From: Pseudomonas sp. Q1-7
GTDB lineage: Bacteria > Pseudomonadota > Gammaproteobacteria > Pseudomonadales > Pseudomonadaceae
Assembly: GCF_028010285.1 (NCBI RefSeq)
Contig: NZ_CP116304.1
Coordinates: forward strand, 884,501 to 948,500
DNA: 64,000 bases
Direction: 5' to 3'
Positions 54,309 to 63,043 of the stretch are shown here, piece by piece (position 1 is the first letter of the stretch; every line of letters begins with the position of its first letter). Below the pieces are notes generated by a model that worked only from the letters and a program-made list of their open reading frames with translations, ran no database searches and had not been told where the DNA came from. A program made the translations under genes and the position numbers.

Positions 54309-54318
54309 TTTGCTCAAA
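54309..54318. promoter_or_regulatory. Upstream activator half-site 1 for DmpR
   Basis: TTTGCTCAAA is a near-palindrome of the XylR/DmpR type (TTGATCAA core). It pairs with the perfect copy 23 bp further on, about two helical turns. It lies about 140 bp before the -24/-12 promoter, the usual distance. Confidence 0.7.
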
Positions 54319-54331
54319 CCGCCTGCGGGGC

Positions 54332-54341
54332 TTTGATCAAA
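54332..54341. promoter_or_regulatory. Upstream activator half-site 2 for DmpR
   Basis: TTTGATCAAA is a perfect 10-bp palindrome matching the TTGATCAA core of XylR/DmpR binding sites. It is about 120 bp before the -24 element of the dmp promoter. Confidence 0.75.
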
Positions 54342-54449
54342 TGGTGAAGGTCGTGCGTTCGCGGATGCGTCGCGCCAGACGCTGTGTCTTCTTTTAAAGT
54401 CTATATAAAACAATCACTTGTGTTGTTATGGCGGCGACTTGAAGGCCCC

Positions 54450-54465
54450 TGGCACAGCCGTTGCT
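54450..54465 (+). promoter_or_regulatory. Sigma-54 (-24/-12) promoter of the dmp operon
   Basis: TGGCAC-agccg-TTGCT places GG and GC exactly 10 bases apart, the invariant sigma-54 spacing. It is 35 bp before the dmpK start. With the DmpR sites upstream it forms a full enhancer-dependent promoter. Confidence 0.9.
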
Positions 54466-54499
54466 CCTGCCCTGGCAACCGCCCCCGGAGTTGCCTTGC

Positions 54500-54757
54500 A
54501 TGAGCCAGCCACAACCCAGCTTCGATCAGCTTCCGCGCTACGTGCGGGTACGCAGCGAACCCGACGCCGCGTTCGTCGAGTTCGACTTCGCCATCGGTTA
54601 TCCGGACCTCTTCGTCGAGCTGGTGCTGCCGCGTGCGGCTTTCGCCAGCTTCTGCGAGCGCAACCGGGTCCGGCACATGGATGCAGCGATGGCCGAGGCC
54701 GTCGACGCCGACATGGAGAAATGGCGCTACGGCGCGAGCCGCGGCCAGGCCGACTGA
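54500..54757 (+). CDS. dmpK: Phenol hydroxylase assembly component DmpK
   Basis: This 85-residue protein is the first gene of the operon. In related systems (DmpK/PhK) it helps to assemble iron into the oxygenase and inhibits the mature complex. It reads RYVRVRSEPDAAFVEFDFAIGYPDLFVELVLP, matching the family. The ATG at 54500 has GGAG 9 bp upstream. A frame from 54461 begins too close to the promoter. Confidence 0.85.
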   Translation: MSQPQPSFDQLPRYVRVRSEPDAAFVEFDFAIGYPDLFVELVLPRAAFASFCERNRVRHMDAAMAEAVDADMEKWRYGASRGQAD

Positions 54758-54808
54758 CCCCGGCCACTCGCGTCGATCCCCCACAACAACAAGTACAGGA
54801 CGCCCTGC

Positions 54809-55804
54809 ATGAGTATCGAGATCAAGACGGCGACGGCCGAGCCGATCCGCCAGACCTTCAGCCACACCCGCCGACGTTTCGGCGACAAGCCTGCCAGCCG
54901 CTACCAGGAGGCCAGTTTCGACATCGAGGCGGCCACCAACTTCCACTATCGACCGTTGTGGCAGCCGGACAAGCTGCTCAACGACCCCAGCCGCACCGCC
55001 GTGCGCATGGCCGACTGGTATGCCGTCAGCGACCCGCGCCAGTTCTACTACGGCGCCTACGTGCAGACCCGCGCCAAGATGCAGGAGAACGCCGAGCACG
55101 ACTACGCCTTCTGCGAGAAGCGCAACCTGCTGGCGACCCTGGATGCCGCCAGCCGCGAGCGCATCGCCCACCTGTTGCTGCCCCTGCGCCACGCCGAGCT
55201 GGGCGCCAACATGAACAACAGCGGCATCGCCGCCGACGGCTTCGGCACCAGTCTCACCCAGATGCACATGTTCCAGGCCATGGACCGCCTCGGCATCGCC
55301 CAGTACCTCTCGCGCATCGGCCTGATGCTGGACGACGGCGGCACCGAGCTGCTCGCCGAGGCCAAGCGGCAGTGGCTGGAAGAGCCGGCCTGGCAGGGCC
55401 TGCGCCTCTACGTGGAAGACACGCTGGTGGTGCGCGACTGGTTCGAGCTGACCCTGGCGCAGAACCTGGTCAGCGACGGCCTGCTGTATCCATTGGTCTT
55501 CCACAAGTTCGACGAACAGCTCTGCGCCCAGGGCGCCGGCCAGGTGGGCATGCTCACCGAGTTCATGCGCCTGTGGTTCGCCGAGACCCAGCGCTGGGTC
55601 GATGCCCTGGTGAAAACGGTGGTGGCCGAGAGCGCCGACAACCGCCAGCTCGTCGAAGGCTGGGTCGCCCACTGGCAGGCCCGCGCCCTGGAGGCCCTGG
55701 CGCCGCTGGCGGAGATGGGGCCGGGACGCGATGCCCTCGACAGCGTGGCAGGCGACTTCTCCGCCCGCCTGAAGAAACTCAGCCTTGCAGGAGCCGCGCA
55801 ATGA
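54809..55804 (+). CDS. dmpL: Phenol hydroxylase oxygenase beta subunit DmpL
   Basis: This 331-residue protein is the smaller oxygenase subunit of the multicomponent phenol hydroxylase, related to the TmoE/MmoY beta chains. It shows NFHYRPLWQPDKLLNDPSRTAVRMADWYAVSDPRQFYYGAYVQTR typical of the family in its N-terminal part, and lacks the di-iron ligands, as expected. It overlaps dmpM by 4 bp. Confidence 0.93.
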   Translation: MSIEIKTATAEPIRQTFSHTRRRFGDKPASRYQEASFDIEAATNFHYRPLWQPDKLLNDPSRTAVRMADWYAVSDPRQFYYGAYVQTRAKMQENAEHDYAFCEKRNLLATLDAASRERIAHLLLPLRHAELGANMNNSGIAADGFGTSLTQMHMFQAMDRLGIAQYLSRIGLMLDDGGTELLAEAKRQWLEEPAWQGLRLYVEDTLVVRDWFELTLAQNLVSDGLLYPLVFHKFDEQLCAQGAGQVGMLTEFMRLWFAETQRWVDALVKTVVAESADNRQLVEGWVAHWQARALEALAPLAEMGPGRDALDSVAGDFSARLKKLSLAGAAQ

Positions 55805-56070
55805 CGTCCCTCGTCTACATCGCCTTCCAGGACAACGACAACGCCCGCTACATCGTCGAAGCCATCGTCCAGGACAACCCCCACGCCGAGGTCCAGCACC
55901 AGCCGGCCATGATCCGCATCCAGGCCGAAGGCCGCCTGGAGATCCACCGCGCCACGGTGGAGGAAAAGCTCGGCCGCGAATGGGACGTGCAGGAAATGCT
56001 GATCGACGTCATCACCCTCGGCGGCAACGTCGAGGAAGACGAAGACCGCTTCGCCCTGCACTGGAACTGA
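55801..56070 (+). CDS. dmpM: Phenol hydroxylase effector protein DmpM
   Basis: This 89-residue protein is the cofactorless effector of the MmoB/DmpM family that must bind the oxygenase for full activity. It begins MTSLVYIAFQDNDNARYIVEAI and has WDVQEMLIDVITLGGNVEED near the end. It overlaps dmpL by 4 bp and precedes dmpN by 34 bp. Confidence 0.93.
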   Translation: MTSLVYIAFQDNDNARYIVEAIVQDNPHAEVQHQPAMIRIQAEGRLEIHRATVEEKLGREWDVQEMLIDVITLGGNVEEDEDRFALHWN

Positions 56071-56104
56071 CCGCGCCTTCACAACAAGAATCCGGAGCAC
56101 CGAG

Positions 56105-57646
56105 ATGGCCGCCAAACGCCTGAACCAGAAAGACAAGTACCGCTGCCTGACCCGCGACCTGGCCTGGGAGCCGAGCTACCAGAGCAAGGACGACATCTAC
56201 CCCTACGAGCGCTTCGAGGGCATCAAGATCACCGACTGGGACAAGTGGGAGGACCCCTTCCGCCTGACCATGGACGCCTACTGGAAGTACCAGGCCGAGA
56301 AGGAGAAGAAGCTCTACGCCATCTTCGACGCCTTCGCCCAGAACAACGGCCATACCAACCTGTCCGACGCGCGCTACGTCAACGCGCTGAAGCTGTTCCT
56401 CTGCGGCGTGACCCCGCTGGAGTACCAGGCCTACCAGGGCTTCGCCCGTGTCGGCCGGCATTTCGGCGGCGCCGGGGCGCGGGTCGCCTGCCAGATGCAG
56501 GCGATCGACGAACTGCGCCACGTGCAGACCCAGATCCACGCCATGAGCCACTACAACAAGCACTTCAACGGCCTGCATGACTTCGCCCACATGCACGACC
56601 GGGTGTGGTTCCTCTCGGTGCCCAAGTCCTTCTTCGAGGACGCCCGCACCGCCGGGCCGTTCGAGTTCCTCACGGCGATTTCCTTCAGCTTCGAATACGT
56701 GCTGACCAACCTGCTGTTCGTGCCCTTCATGTCCGGCGCCGCCTACAACGGCGATATGGCCACCGTCACCTTCGGCTTCTCGGCCCAGTCCGACGAGGCG
56801 CGTCACATGACCCTGGGCCTGGAAGTGATCAAGTTCCTGCTGGAACAGCACGAGGACAACGTGCCCATCATCCAGCGCTGGATCGACAAGTGGTTCTGGC
56901 GCGGCTACCGCCTGCTGACGCTGGTGGGAATGATGATGGACTACATGCTGCCGAACAAAGTCATGTCCTGGGCCGAAGCCTGGGAGGTGTACTACGAGCA
57001 GGCCGGCGGCGCGCTGTTCAAGGACCTGGAGCGCTACGGCATCCGCCCGCCCAAGTACGTCGAGCAGACCACCATCGGCAAACAGCACATCAGCCACCAG
57101 GCCTGGTCGATCTTCTACCAGTACAGCCAGGCCACCAACTTCCACACCTGGATGCCCACGGACGAAGAACTGGACTGGCTCTCGGCCAAGTACCCGGACA
57201 CCTTCGACCGCATCTACCGCCCGCGCTACGAGCACTGGCGCGAGATGCACGCCCGTGGCGAGCGCTTCTACAACACTGCGCTGCCGATGCTCTGCCAGAT
57301 CTGCCAGATCCCGCTGTCCTTCACCGAGCCGGACGCCGACACCACCCTGAGCCATCGCAGCGTCGTGCATGGCGGCGAGCGCTTCCATTTCTGCTCGGAC
57401 GGTTGCTGCGACATCTTCCAGCACGAGCCGGAGAAGTACGTCCAGGCCTGGTTGCCGGTGCACCAGATTTTCCAGGGCAACTGCGGCGGCGGCGATGTCG
57501 AGAGCGTGGTGCGCGACTACTACAACATCGCCTTCGGCCAGGACAACTTCGACTACCAGGGCTCGCCCGAGCACCAGCGCTGGCGCGAATGGCAGGGCGA
57601 CAAGCCCGCCGGCCTCGATACGGTCGATAGCGCCAAGGCCGTATGA
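56105..57646 (+). CDS. dmpN: Phenol hydroxylase oxygenase alpha subunit DmpN
   Basis: This 513-residue protein holds the di-iron centre that hydroxylates phenol to catechol. The iron ligands are visible as Glu106, Glu136 and His139 (EYQAYQG, DELRHV) and a second set around Glu197, Glu231 and His234 (SFEYVL, SDEARHM). The C-terminal part has CQICQIPL and CSDGCCDIFQHEPEKY, a probable zinc-binding site found in this subfamily. Its length matches DmpN. Confidence 0.96.
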   Translation: MAAKRLNQKDKYRCLTRDLAWEPSYQSKDDIYPYERFEGIKITDWDKWEDPFRLTMDAYWKYQAEKEKKLYAIFDAFAQNNGHTNLSDARYVNALKLFLCGVTPLEYQAYQGFARVGRHFGGAGARVACQMQAIDELRHVQTQIHAMSHYNKHFNGLHDFAHMHDRVWFLSVPKSFFEDARTAGPFEFLTAISFSFEYVLTNLLFVPFMSGAAYNGDMATVTFGFSAQSDEARHMTLGLEVIKFLLEQHEDNVPIIQRWIDKWFWRGYRLLTLVGMMMDYMLPNKVMSWAEAWEVYYEQAGGALFKDLERYGIRPPKYVEQTTIGKQHISHQAWSIFYQYSQATNFHTWMPTDEELDWLSAKYPDTFDRIYRPRYEHWREMHARGERFYNTALPMLCQICQIPLSFTEPDADTTLSHRSVVHGGERFHFCSDGCCDIFQHEPEKYVQAWLPVHQIFQGNCGGGDVESVVRDYYNIAFGQDNFDYQGSPEHQRWREWQGDKPAGLDTVDSAKAV

Positions 57647-57678
57647 GCCCTCCACCCCATTACAAGAAGGACAGCATC

Positions 57679-58038
57679 ATGCCCGTGACTGCCATCGGCG
57701 CCTATGCGGCGCAATCCCTGGACCGCCAGGAACACTTCAACGGCCTGCAACTGGTGTACCTCTGCTGGGAACGCCACCTGATGTTCTGCGCCCCCTTCAC
57801 CTTGCCGCTGCCGCCGGACATGCCCTTTGGCGACTTCATCGAGCAGGTGGTGAAAGCCGCCATCGCGCCGCACCCGGATGCGGCCAGGGTGGACTTCACC
57901 CAGGCCCGGTGGCGCCTCGACGACGCCGAATTCCACCCCGATCCGCAGCAGGGCCTCGCCGCCAACGGCATCGGCCACAAGAGCCTGCTGCACCTTGCCA
58001 CCCCCGGCCTGGATGGCCTCGACGGCAGCTTCAACTGA
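57679..58038 (+). CDS. dmpO: Phenol hydroxylase gamma subunit DmpO
   Basis: This 119-residue protein is the small structural subunit of the (alpha-beta-gamma)2 oxygenase. It reads HFNGLQLVYLCWERHLMFCAPFTLPLP, with a hydrophobic fold and WRLDDAEFHPDPQQGLAANGIGHKSLL, in agreement with DmpO. The ATG at 57679 with AAGAAGGA upstream aligns with DmpO; an ATG at 57643 that overlaps dmpN would add 12 residues. Confidence 0.9.
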   Translation: MPVTAIGAYAAQSLDRQEHFNGLQLVYLCWERHLMFCAPFTLPLPPDMPFGDFIEQVVKAAIAPHPDAARVDFTQARWRLDDAEFHPDPQQGLAANGIGHKSLLHLATPGLDGLDGSFN

Positions 58039-58048
58039 GGAGGTCGCC

Positions 58049-59110
58049 ATGAGTTACCAGGTCACTATCGAGCCCACCGGCGAGCAGATCGACGTCGAGG
58101 AGGGCCAGACCATTCTCCAGGCCGCACTGCGCCAGGGCGTCTGGTTGCCCTTCGCCTGCGGCCACGGCACCTGCGCCACCTGCAAGCTGCAGGTGCTGGA
58201 AGGGGAGGTGGACGTCGGCGCAGCCTCGCCCTTCGCCCTGATGGACATGGAACGCGACGAAGGCAAGGTGCTGGCCTGCTGCGCCATCCCGCAGAGCGAC
58301 CTGGTGATCGAGGCCGACATCGACGTCGACCCGGACTTCGCCGGCTACGCCGTGCAGGACTACCGCGCGACCGTGGTCGCCCTGGACGACCTGTCGCCCA
58401 CCATCAAAGGGGTGCGCCTGAAGCTGGACCGGCCCATGGACTTCCAGGCCGGGCAGTACATCAACCTGCAGATACCGGGCATCGACGGCACCCGCGCCTT
58501 CTCCCTGGCCAACCCGCCGAGTCGCGCCGACGAGGTGGAGCTGCACGTGCGGCGGGTGGAGGGCGGCCAGGCCACCGGTTTCATCCACGACACGCTGCAA
58601 GTGGGCGATGCGCTGGAGCTGTCCGGCCCTTATGGCCAGTTCTTCGTGCGCGGCTCGCAGGCCGGCGACCTGATCTTCATCGCCGGCGGTTCCGGGCTGT
58701 CCAGCCCGCAGTCGATGATCCTCGACCTGCTGGAGCAGGGCGACACGCGGCGCATAGTGCTGTTCCAGGGCGCGCGCAACCGGGCGGAGCTGTACAACCG
58801 CGAGCTGTTCGAGCGCCTGGCCGAGGAGCACGAGAACTTCACCTATGTGCCGTCCCTCAGCCAGGCCGCGGAAGACAGTGAATGGAGCGGATTCCGTGGC
58901 TACGTGCATGACGCCGCGAAGCAGCATTTCGACGGCCGCTTCTCCGGCAACAAGGCCTACCTCTGCGGGCCGCCGCCGATGATCGACGCCGCCATCACTG
59001 CCCTGATGCAGGGGCGGTTGTTCGAGCGCGACATCTTCATGGAGCGCTTCCTCACCGCCGCCGATGGCGCCGGCGAGAGCACCCGCTCGGCGCTGTTCAA
59101 GCGCATCTGA
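58049..59110 (+). CDS. dmpP: Phenol hydroxylase NADH reductase DmpP
   Basis: This 353-residue protein delivers electrons from NADH to the oxygenase. It has an N-terminal plant-type [2Fe-2S] domain with Cys37, Cys42, Cys45 and Cys77 (CGHGTCATC), an FAD-binding domain with RAFSLANPP, and an NAD-binding domain with FIAGGSGLSSPQSMI and YLCGPPPMIDA. GGAGG lies 4 bp before the ATG. It is the last enzyme gene of the operon. Confidence 0.95.
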   Translation: MSYQVTIEPTGEQIDVEEGQTILQAALRQGVWLPFACGHGTCATCKLQVLEGEVDVGAASPFALMDMERDEGKVLACCAIPQSDLVIEADIDVDPDFAGYAVQDYRATVVALDDLSPTIKGVRLKLDRPMDFQAGQYINLQIPGIDGTRAFSLANPPSRADEVELHVRRVEGGQATGFIHDTLQVGDALELSGPYGQFFVRGSQAGDLIFIAGGSGLSSPQSMILDLLEQGDTRRIVLFQGARNRAELYNRELFERLAEEHENFTYVPSLSQAAEDSEWSGFRGYVHDAAKQHFDGRFSGNKAYLCGPPPMIDAAITALMQGRLFERDIFMERFLTAADGAGESTRSALFKRI

Positions 59111-59184
59111 CCCGCTTCACCCGCCGCTCCGCGCCGCGAGCGCGGACGGCGGCCCACGCCCATAAAAACAAGAAGGAAATGCCG

Positions 59185-60072
59185 ATGAGCGCCACACTGC
59201 GTGCCCTGTCCTGCTGCATCCTCGCCACCCTCGGGCCCGTCGCCCAGGCCACCGAAGGCGGCGGCTCCACCTACCCGATGGGCGCCGAGAACTACATGTC
59301 CGGCGCCATGCCGCCGCCCGGCCTCTACGGCCAGGTATTCTCCACCCACTACGAGGCCGACACCCTGCGCGGCAATGACGGCAAGAGCCTGCCGGTGGAC
59401 TTCCGCGTGCGTGCCAGCGTCATCGCGCCGCGCCTGATCTGGGTCTCCGAGCAGCAACTGTTCGGCGGCAACCTGGCCTTTGCCGCGCTGTTCCCCTTCG
59501 TCGACCTGAAGGTGGACGTGAACGGCCAGTCGCAGCACAAGAAGGGCCTGGGCGACATCATCTTCGGCCCGGCCCTGGGCTTCCACCACAGCGACAAGCT
59601 GCACAGCATCTTCGCCCTGGACTTCATCGCCCCCACCGGGGAATACGACCGCGGCGACCTGGCCAATATCGGCCGCAACTACTGGACCGTGGAGCCGGTC
59701 TGGGCAATCTCCTACGTCGACCCCGCCGGCCTCAACGCCAGCGTCAAGCTGATGTACGACTTCAACCTGGAAAACAACGCCACCGACTACCGCTCCGGGC
59801 AGGAATTCCACTTCGACTACGCCGTCGGCTGGGGGCTGGGCAACGGCTGGGTGCTGGGCGTGGGCGGCTACTTCCATCGCCAGACCACCGACGACCGCCA
59901 GCACGGCGAGCGCATCGACGACAACAAGGGGCGCGCCTTCGCCATCGGCCCGTCGGTCATGTACAGCAACCCGCAGGGCTGGTTCCTCACCGCCAAGTGG
60001 GAGCAGGAAACCCAGGTGCGCAACCGCGCCGAAGGGGAGGCCTATTGGTTGAAGCTGACGGTGCCGTTCTAG
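59185..60072 (+). CDS. Phenol_MetA_deg-family outer-membrane protein
   Basis: This 295-residue protein has a signal peptide (MSATLRALSCCILATLGPVAQA) and an outer-membrane barrel-like pattern that ends in VPF, with the C-terminal Phe. It matches the Phenol_MetA_deg/SphA family, found with aromatic degradation genes and thought to aid uptake of the aromatic substrate. The ATG at 59185 lies 7 bp after AGAAGGA, better than the ATG at 59179. It closes the phenol operon. Confidence 0.85.
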   Translation: MSATLRALSCCILATLGPVAQATEGGGSTYPMGAENYMSGAMPPPGLYGQVFSTHYEADTLRGNDGKSLPVDFRVRASVIAPRLIWVSEQQLFGGNLAFAALFPFVDLKVDVNGQSQHKKGLGDIIFGPALGFHHSDKLHSIFALDFIAPTGEYDRGDLANIGRNYWTVEPVWAISYVDPAGLNASVKLMYDFNLENNATDYRSGQEFHFDYAVGWGLGNGWVLGVGGYFHRQTTDDRQHGERIDDNKGRAFAIGPSVMYSNPQGWFLTAKWEQETQVRNRAEGEAYWLKLTVPF

Positions 60073-60395
60073 CCCTCACCAACCCCGGGGCAGGACTGCG
60101 TCCTGTTTCGCGAATGAATTCGCCCCCACAGGTTTATCGAACCCTGGCACGGACAGAGACGTAGGATGGGTTGAGCGGAGCGATACCCATGCGGACATGG
60201 TTGATGGGTATCGCAAATTCGGCCGGCGTGAGTCACCCCTCTCCCACATGTGGGAGAGGGGCCGGGGGAGAGGGGGAGTCAGCATGATGCTGGGCCTCGT
60301 TCCTCGGGCCAGCGTGGCCCGCACCAACCTACGGCAGGACTTCGTCCTGCTTGGCGAATGAATTCGCCCCTACAGGGTGACCCTGCCCGCTCGAT
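60073..60395. repeat. Repeat-filled spacer after the phenol cluster
   Basis: No gene is visible. It holds half-copies of the GCGAATGAATTCGC repeat at about 60088-60131 and 60332-60376, a GTAGGATGGGTTGAGCGGAG segment from about 60161 related to the repeats at 41.8 kb, and a CCCCTCTCCCacatgtGGGAGAGGGG palindrome at about 60236. Any of the hairpins could end the dmp transcript. Confidence 0.7.
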
Positions 60396-61334
60396 CTACC
60401 CGCGTCGAAACACCAACGCCTTCAATCCGGCATCCGGATCGATGTCTTCGAATTCTGGCGGATTCTCCAGTCGCTCCACGAACCTCAACTCAGGCGCCTC
60501 CGTTTTCATGCCCTGAATGAGGAAGTCCGGGCCGATCCCCGGATCGTTCACACACGCCAGCACCACACCGTTCTCGGTCAGCAATTCCGGCAGACGACGG
60601 AGGATCTTCTGGTAATCGCGGGTCAGGGCAAAGCTGCCCTTCTGGAAGGACGGCGGATCGATGATCACCAGATCATAAGGACCGAGCTTCTTCACCTTGC
60701 CCCAGGACTTGAACAACTCATGGCCGAGGAAGCTCACCCGGCCCAGGTCATGGCCGTTGAGGCGGTGATTGTCGCGCCCCCGGCTCAACGCCGAACTGGC
60801 CATGTCGAGGTTCACCACCTGCTCCGCACCGCCCTCGATGGCCGCCACCGAGAAGCCGCAGGTGTAGGCGAACAGGTTGAGCACCTGCTGGCCCCGGGCG
60901 TTGGCACGCACCCAGTCGCGGCCATGGCGCATGTCCAGGAACAGTCCGTTGTTCTGCTTCTTGCCCAGGTCCAGCTTGTAGCGCAGGCCGCTTTCGCTGA
61001 CGACGCACTCATCCACCGCCTCGCCCCACAGCAGCTCCACGGTGCTGTCCAGCAGGTAGCGATGCTGCAGCAGCAGGCTGCGTGCCTGGCTCTCGCTCCA
61101 GACTGGGGATGCGCTGAGCCGCAGCAACATCGCCTTCAGCGCGCCGATCTCGTCCCCGCCCGGTTCGCGAAACAGCGACACCAGCACCACCCCTTCCAGC
61201 CAGTCGACCGTCACCTGTTCCAGCCCCGGCCAGCGCCGCCCACGGCCATGGAAAATGCGGCGCACCTCCGCTGGCGGGGTCTCCAGGGCGGAGGTCAGTT
61301 GCTGTTCCAGGGTGGTAATGGCGTCGAGGTTCAT
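60396..61334 (-). CDS. Class I SAM-dependent RNA methyltransferase-like protein
   Basis: This 312-residue protein resembles the RlmI/RlmK-type methyltransferases (COG1092). It has the SAM-binding segment VLNLFAYTCGFSVAAIEGGAEQVVNLDMASSAL, and a motif IV DPPSFQKGSFAL. An N-terminal PUA-like domain usually found in RlmI is not obvious. The RNA site is unknown. The start at 61334 (MNLDAITTL) is preferred to the 61367 frame. Confidence 0.82.
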   Translation of the reverse strand: MNLDAITTLEQQLTSALETPPAEVRRIFHGRGRRWPGLEQVTVDWLEGVVLVSLFREPGGDEIGALKAMLLRLSASPVWSESQARSLLLQHRYLLDSTVELLWGEAVDECVVSESGLRYKLDLGKKQNNGLFLDMRHGRDWVRANARGQQVLNLFAYTCGFSVAAIEGGAEQVVNLDMASSALSRGRDNHRLNGHDLGRVSFLGHELFKSWGKVKKLGPYDLVIIDPPSFQKGSFALTRDYQKILRRLPELLTENGVVLACVNDPGIGPDFLIQGMKTEAPELRFVERLENPPEFEDIDPDAGLKALVFRRG

Positions 61335-61400
61335 GGCGGAGCGGCACGAGGGAAAACGGAGCGGCATTCTAACCCGAGCCTTCCGCCGAGGGCGGGTCGG

Positions 61401-61697
61401 TCAGGCGTTCTCGGCTGATGAGCCGGCATCAAGGTCCAGGCTTGGCCGCAGCAGGCGAAGGTGCGCCGCCTCGTAGAGCACGCGGGCATCCGCCAGCAGG
61501 ATGCCGACGGCGGCGGCCAATCGCGCCGCCTGGTGCCGGGTGAGGTCCTGGCTGTCGCTGAACTCCACCAGATGCAACAGGCTGAGTACCGCGTTCATGC
61601 GAAGCTCGGCGGTATCGAAAAGATCCGTCGCCGGGGCGGAGGCGTTGAAGAAAAGCACGTCCTGGCAGGGCTGGGGGAGGGGCTTGAAGTCGGTCAT
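61401..61697 (-). CDS. Small hypothetical protein, possibly DUF3077
   Basis: This 98-residue helical protein has FFNASAPATDLFDTAELRMNAVLSLLHLV, similar in layout to DUF3077 proteins common in Pseudomonas, but the match is weak by eye. It is transcribed in the same direction as the methyltransferase, 66 bp upstream of it. The sequence has normal high GC, unlike the region that follows. Confidence 0.55.
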   Translation of the reverse strand: MTDFKPLPQPCQDVLFFNASAPATDLFDTAELRMNAVLSLLHLVEFSDSQDLTRHQAARLAAAVGILLADARVLYEAAHLRLLRPSLDLDAGSSAENA

Positions 61698-61934
61698 GGC
61701 ATTGGTCCGGAAGTTCCATGGTCTGTACCCGGCTCACGCAGTCCTGCCAGGGCACCGGAAGAATCTCTGCGCTGAGCTTGCCGTACTTCTTTCAGGGCGT
61801 TACTAAGAGTTCCTTAACTTGGCTGCCGCAACTGGCAGATCAGCGACTGTCCGTCGTTTGGGGCGATGTGAGGCAAGGCAGGGGGACGCGAAGGGGGAAC
61901 GATGAAGGTCCGTGATACCTAATCTTCAGGCAAT

Positions 61935-61967
61935 AAAAAAGCCGGCTTGTGGCCGGCTTTCTTTTTG
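61935..61967. terminator. Bidirectional terminator at the edge of the low-GC region
   Basis: AAAGCCGGC-ttgtg-GCCGGCTTT (61938-61960) has A-rich sequence on the left and TTTCTTTTT on the right, so it can stop transcription from either side. It separates the high-GC core region from the lower-GC module at 62-64 kb. The 61698-61934 stretch holds no gene I can support. Confidence 0.85.
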
Positions 61968-62000
61968 ATTATCTACTTGATTTTAAAGAATAAATAAAAT

Positions 62001-62168
62001 TCATGCTCGCTTGACCCTCACATTGACCCACACTTTGTCCCTTGCGTAAACCGCACAGGACTTGAGGGCCCTCTTTGAGCATCCTTTGGGGAAGTGCATT
62101 GCAGGGCCCTCTGGATCAGTCTTGCTCATCAGTTCAAACAGTGGTGTTGAATTGGCAAGAGTGGCCAT
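62001..62168 (-). CDS. Possible 55-residue hypothetical protein
   Basis: The frame reads MATLANSTPLFELMSKTDPE and ends in a basic stretch VWVNVRVKRA. It lies downstream of the RHH protein gene on the same strand, 31 bp after its stop. A longer frame to 62378 overlaps that gene and is unlikely. The ribosome-binding site is weak. It may be a real small gene of the acquired module or chance. Confidence 0.3.
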   Translation of the reverse strand: MATLANSTPLFELMSKTDPEGPAMHFPKGCSKRALKSCAVYARDKVWVNVRVKRA

Positions 62169-62199
62169 GATCCATAACTGGTAAATGCTACTTCTCTTT

Positions 62200-62871
62200 T
62201 TACCTTGCTCGGCTATTGCTGAGCAGGCCTTCCTGGGCGACGTAGCGAAGAGCGGTTCTAGCCTGCTCCATTTTCCTCTCGACCAGTTGCTTGATGGCTG
62301 CTTCATCGAGATCTGAGTTCGGCAGACTCTCTCCATGGATGGTTTCCCACATCGATAGGCGCTGTAGGTGGTTCCCAAGCTGTTTCATTGCTTCTTCGAG
62401 CTGCGCTTTGTACGAGTCCGATTCTGACGCTCTACGTTCGCGCTCAAGCACTAAGGCCTCCTTCAGCTTTTTCACCTGCTCACTGTCTTTCTGACTCCGT
62501 TGCTCTGCATCGTCGATGAGCGAGGTGACTATTGATGTTTCTGTCTGTTGACGCTGCCTAGCTAGTCGGCGGAGCTGCGTCACGGTGGAATTGGGAAGCG
62601 AGAAGGTGCATGCCTTTCTGCCGTTGCTGGGGGAGCGGTACTTGCGTTGCTTCAAGGCATTCTTGAGCTTCTGAATCAGTATCCATCCTTCGGGGTGCTC
62701 CTGGAGGGCCTTAATGACGGCCATCACATCGGAGTGCGTCGATCTCCATCGAGGGCTTGATGCGTCGTTGACGATCTTAGAGAGATGCTCCGATTTGGTG
62801 CGAGTCCAGATGTAGTCCTTTGCCCATTCTGCTTCCCGTTGAGGAAGCCATCCTTCGCGGTTAGCTGTCAA
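62200..62871 (-). CDS. MatP-like ribbon-helix-helix / coiled-coil protein
   Basis: This 223-residue protein starts at TTG (62871); an in-frame stop lies only seven codons upstream. Residues about 88-124 (CTFSLPNSTVTQLRRLARQR and SIVTSLIDDAE) look like a ribbon-helix-helix DNA-binding domain, with order and spacing resembling the one in MatP. A charged coiled coil follows at about 125-185. MatP organises the terminus macrodomain in enterobacteria. The low GC and divergent partner suggest an island-borne DNA-binding protein. I cannot name its target; the nearby palindrome is a candidate. Confidence 0.6.
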   Translation of the reverse strand: MTANREGWLPQREAEWAKDYIWTRTKSEHLSKIVNDASSPRWRSTHSDVMAVIKALQEHPEGWILIQKLKNALKQRKYRSPSNGRKACTFSLPNSTVTQLRRLARQRQQTETSIVTSLIDDAEQRSQKDSEQVKKLKEALVLERERRASESDSYKAQLEEAMKQLGNHLQRLSMWETIHGESLPNSDLDEAAIKQLVERKMEQARTALRYVAQEGLLSNSRAR

Positions 62872-62940
62872 TTCGAGGCCCTCAGATTTCTATTTTTCGC
62901 AATGAAAAATATGTATTAATTTGTAAATGAAAATTTATTG

Positions 62941-62976
62941 GTTATGCGTTATGTTATCAGTCACGTAACGCATAAC
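62941..62976. promoter_or_regulatory. Perfect 11-bp inverted repeat in a divergent promoter region
   Basis: GTTATGCGTTA (62941-62951) and TAACGCATAAC (62966-62976) are exact reverse complements 14 bp apart. They lie in an AT-rich 170-bp gap between the divergent RHH-protein and winged-helix-protein genes. It is a strong candidate operator for one of these two proteins. Confidence 0.7.
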
Positions 62977-63043
62977 TTAAAAATTATTTTATAGCCTTTT
63001 TATCACCTGTTAATTTCGCTGATTTAAACGACGACGCTTACCG

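Noticed and set aside
62291-62494. Plus-strand 67-codon frame inside the RHH/coiled-coil gene
   Set aside because: Ser/Arg-rich antisense shadow with no start signal.
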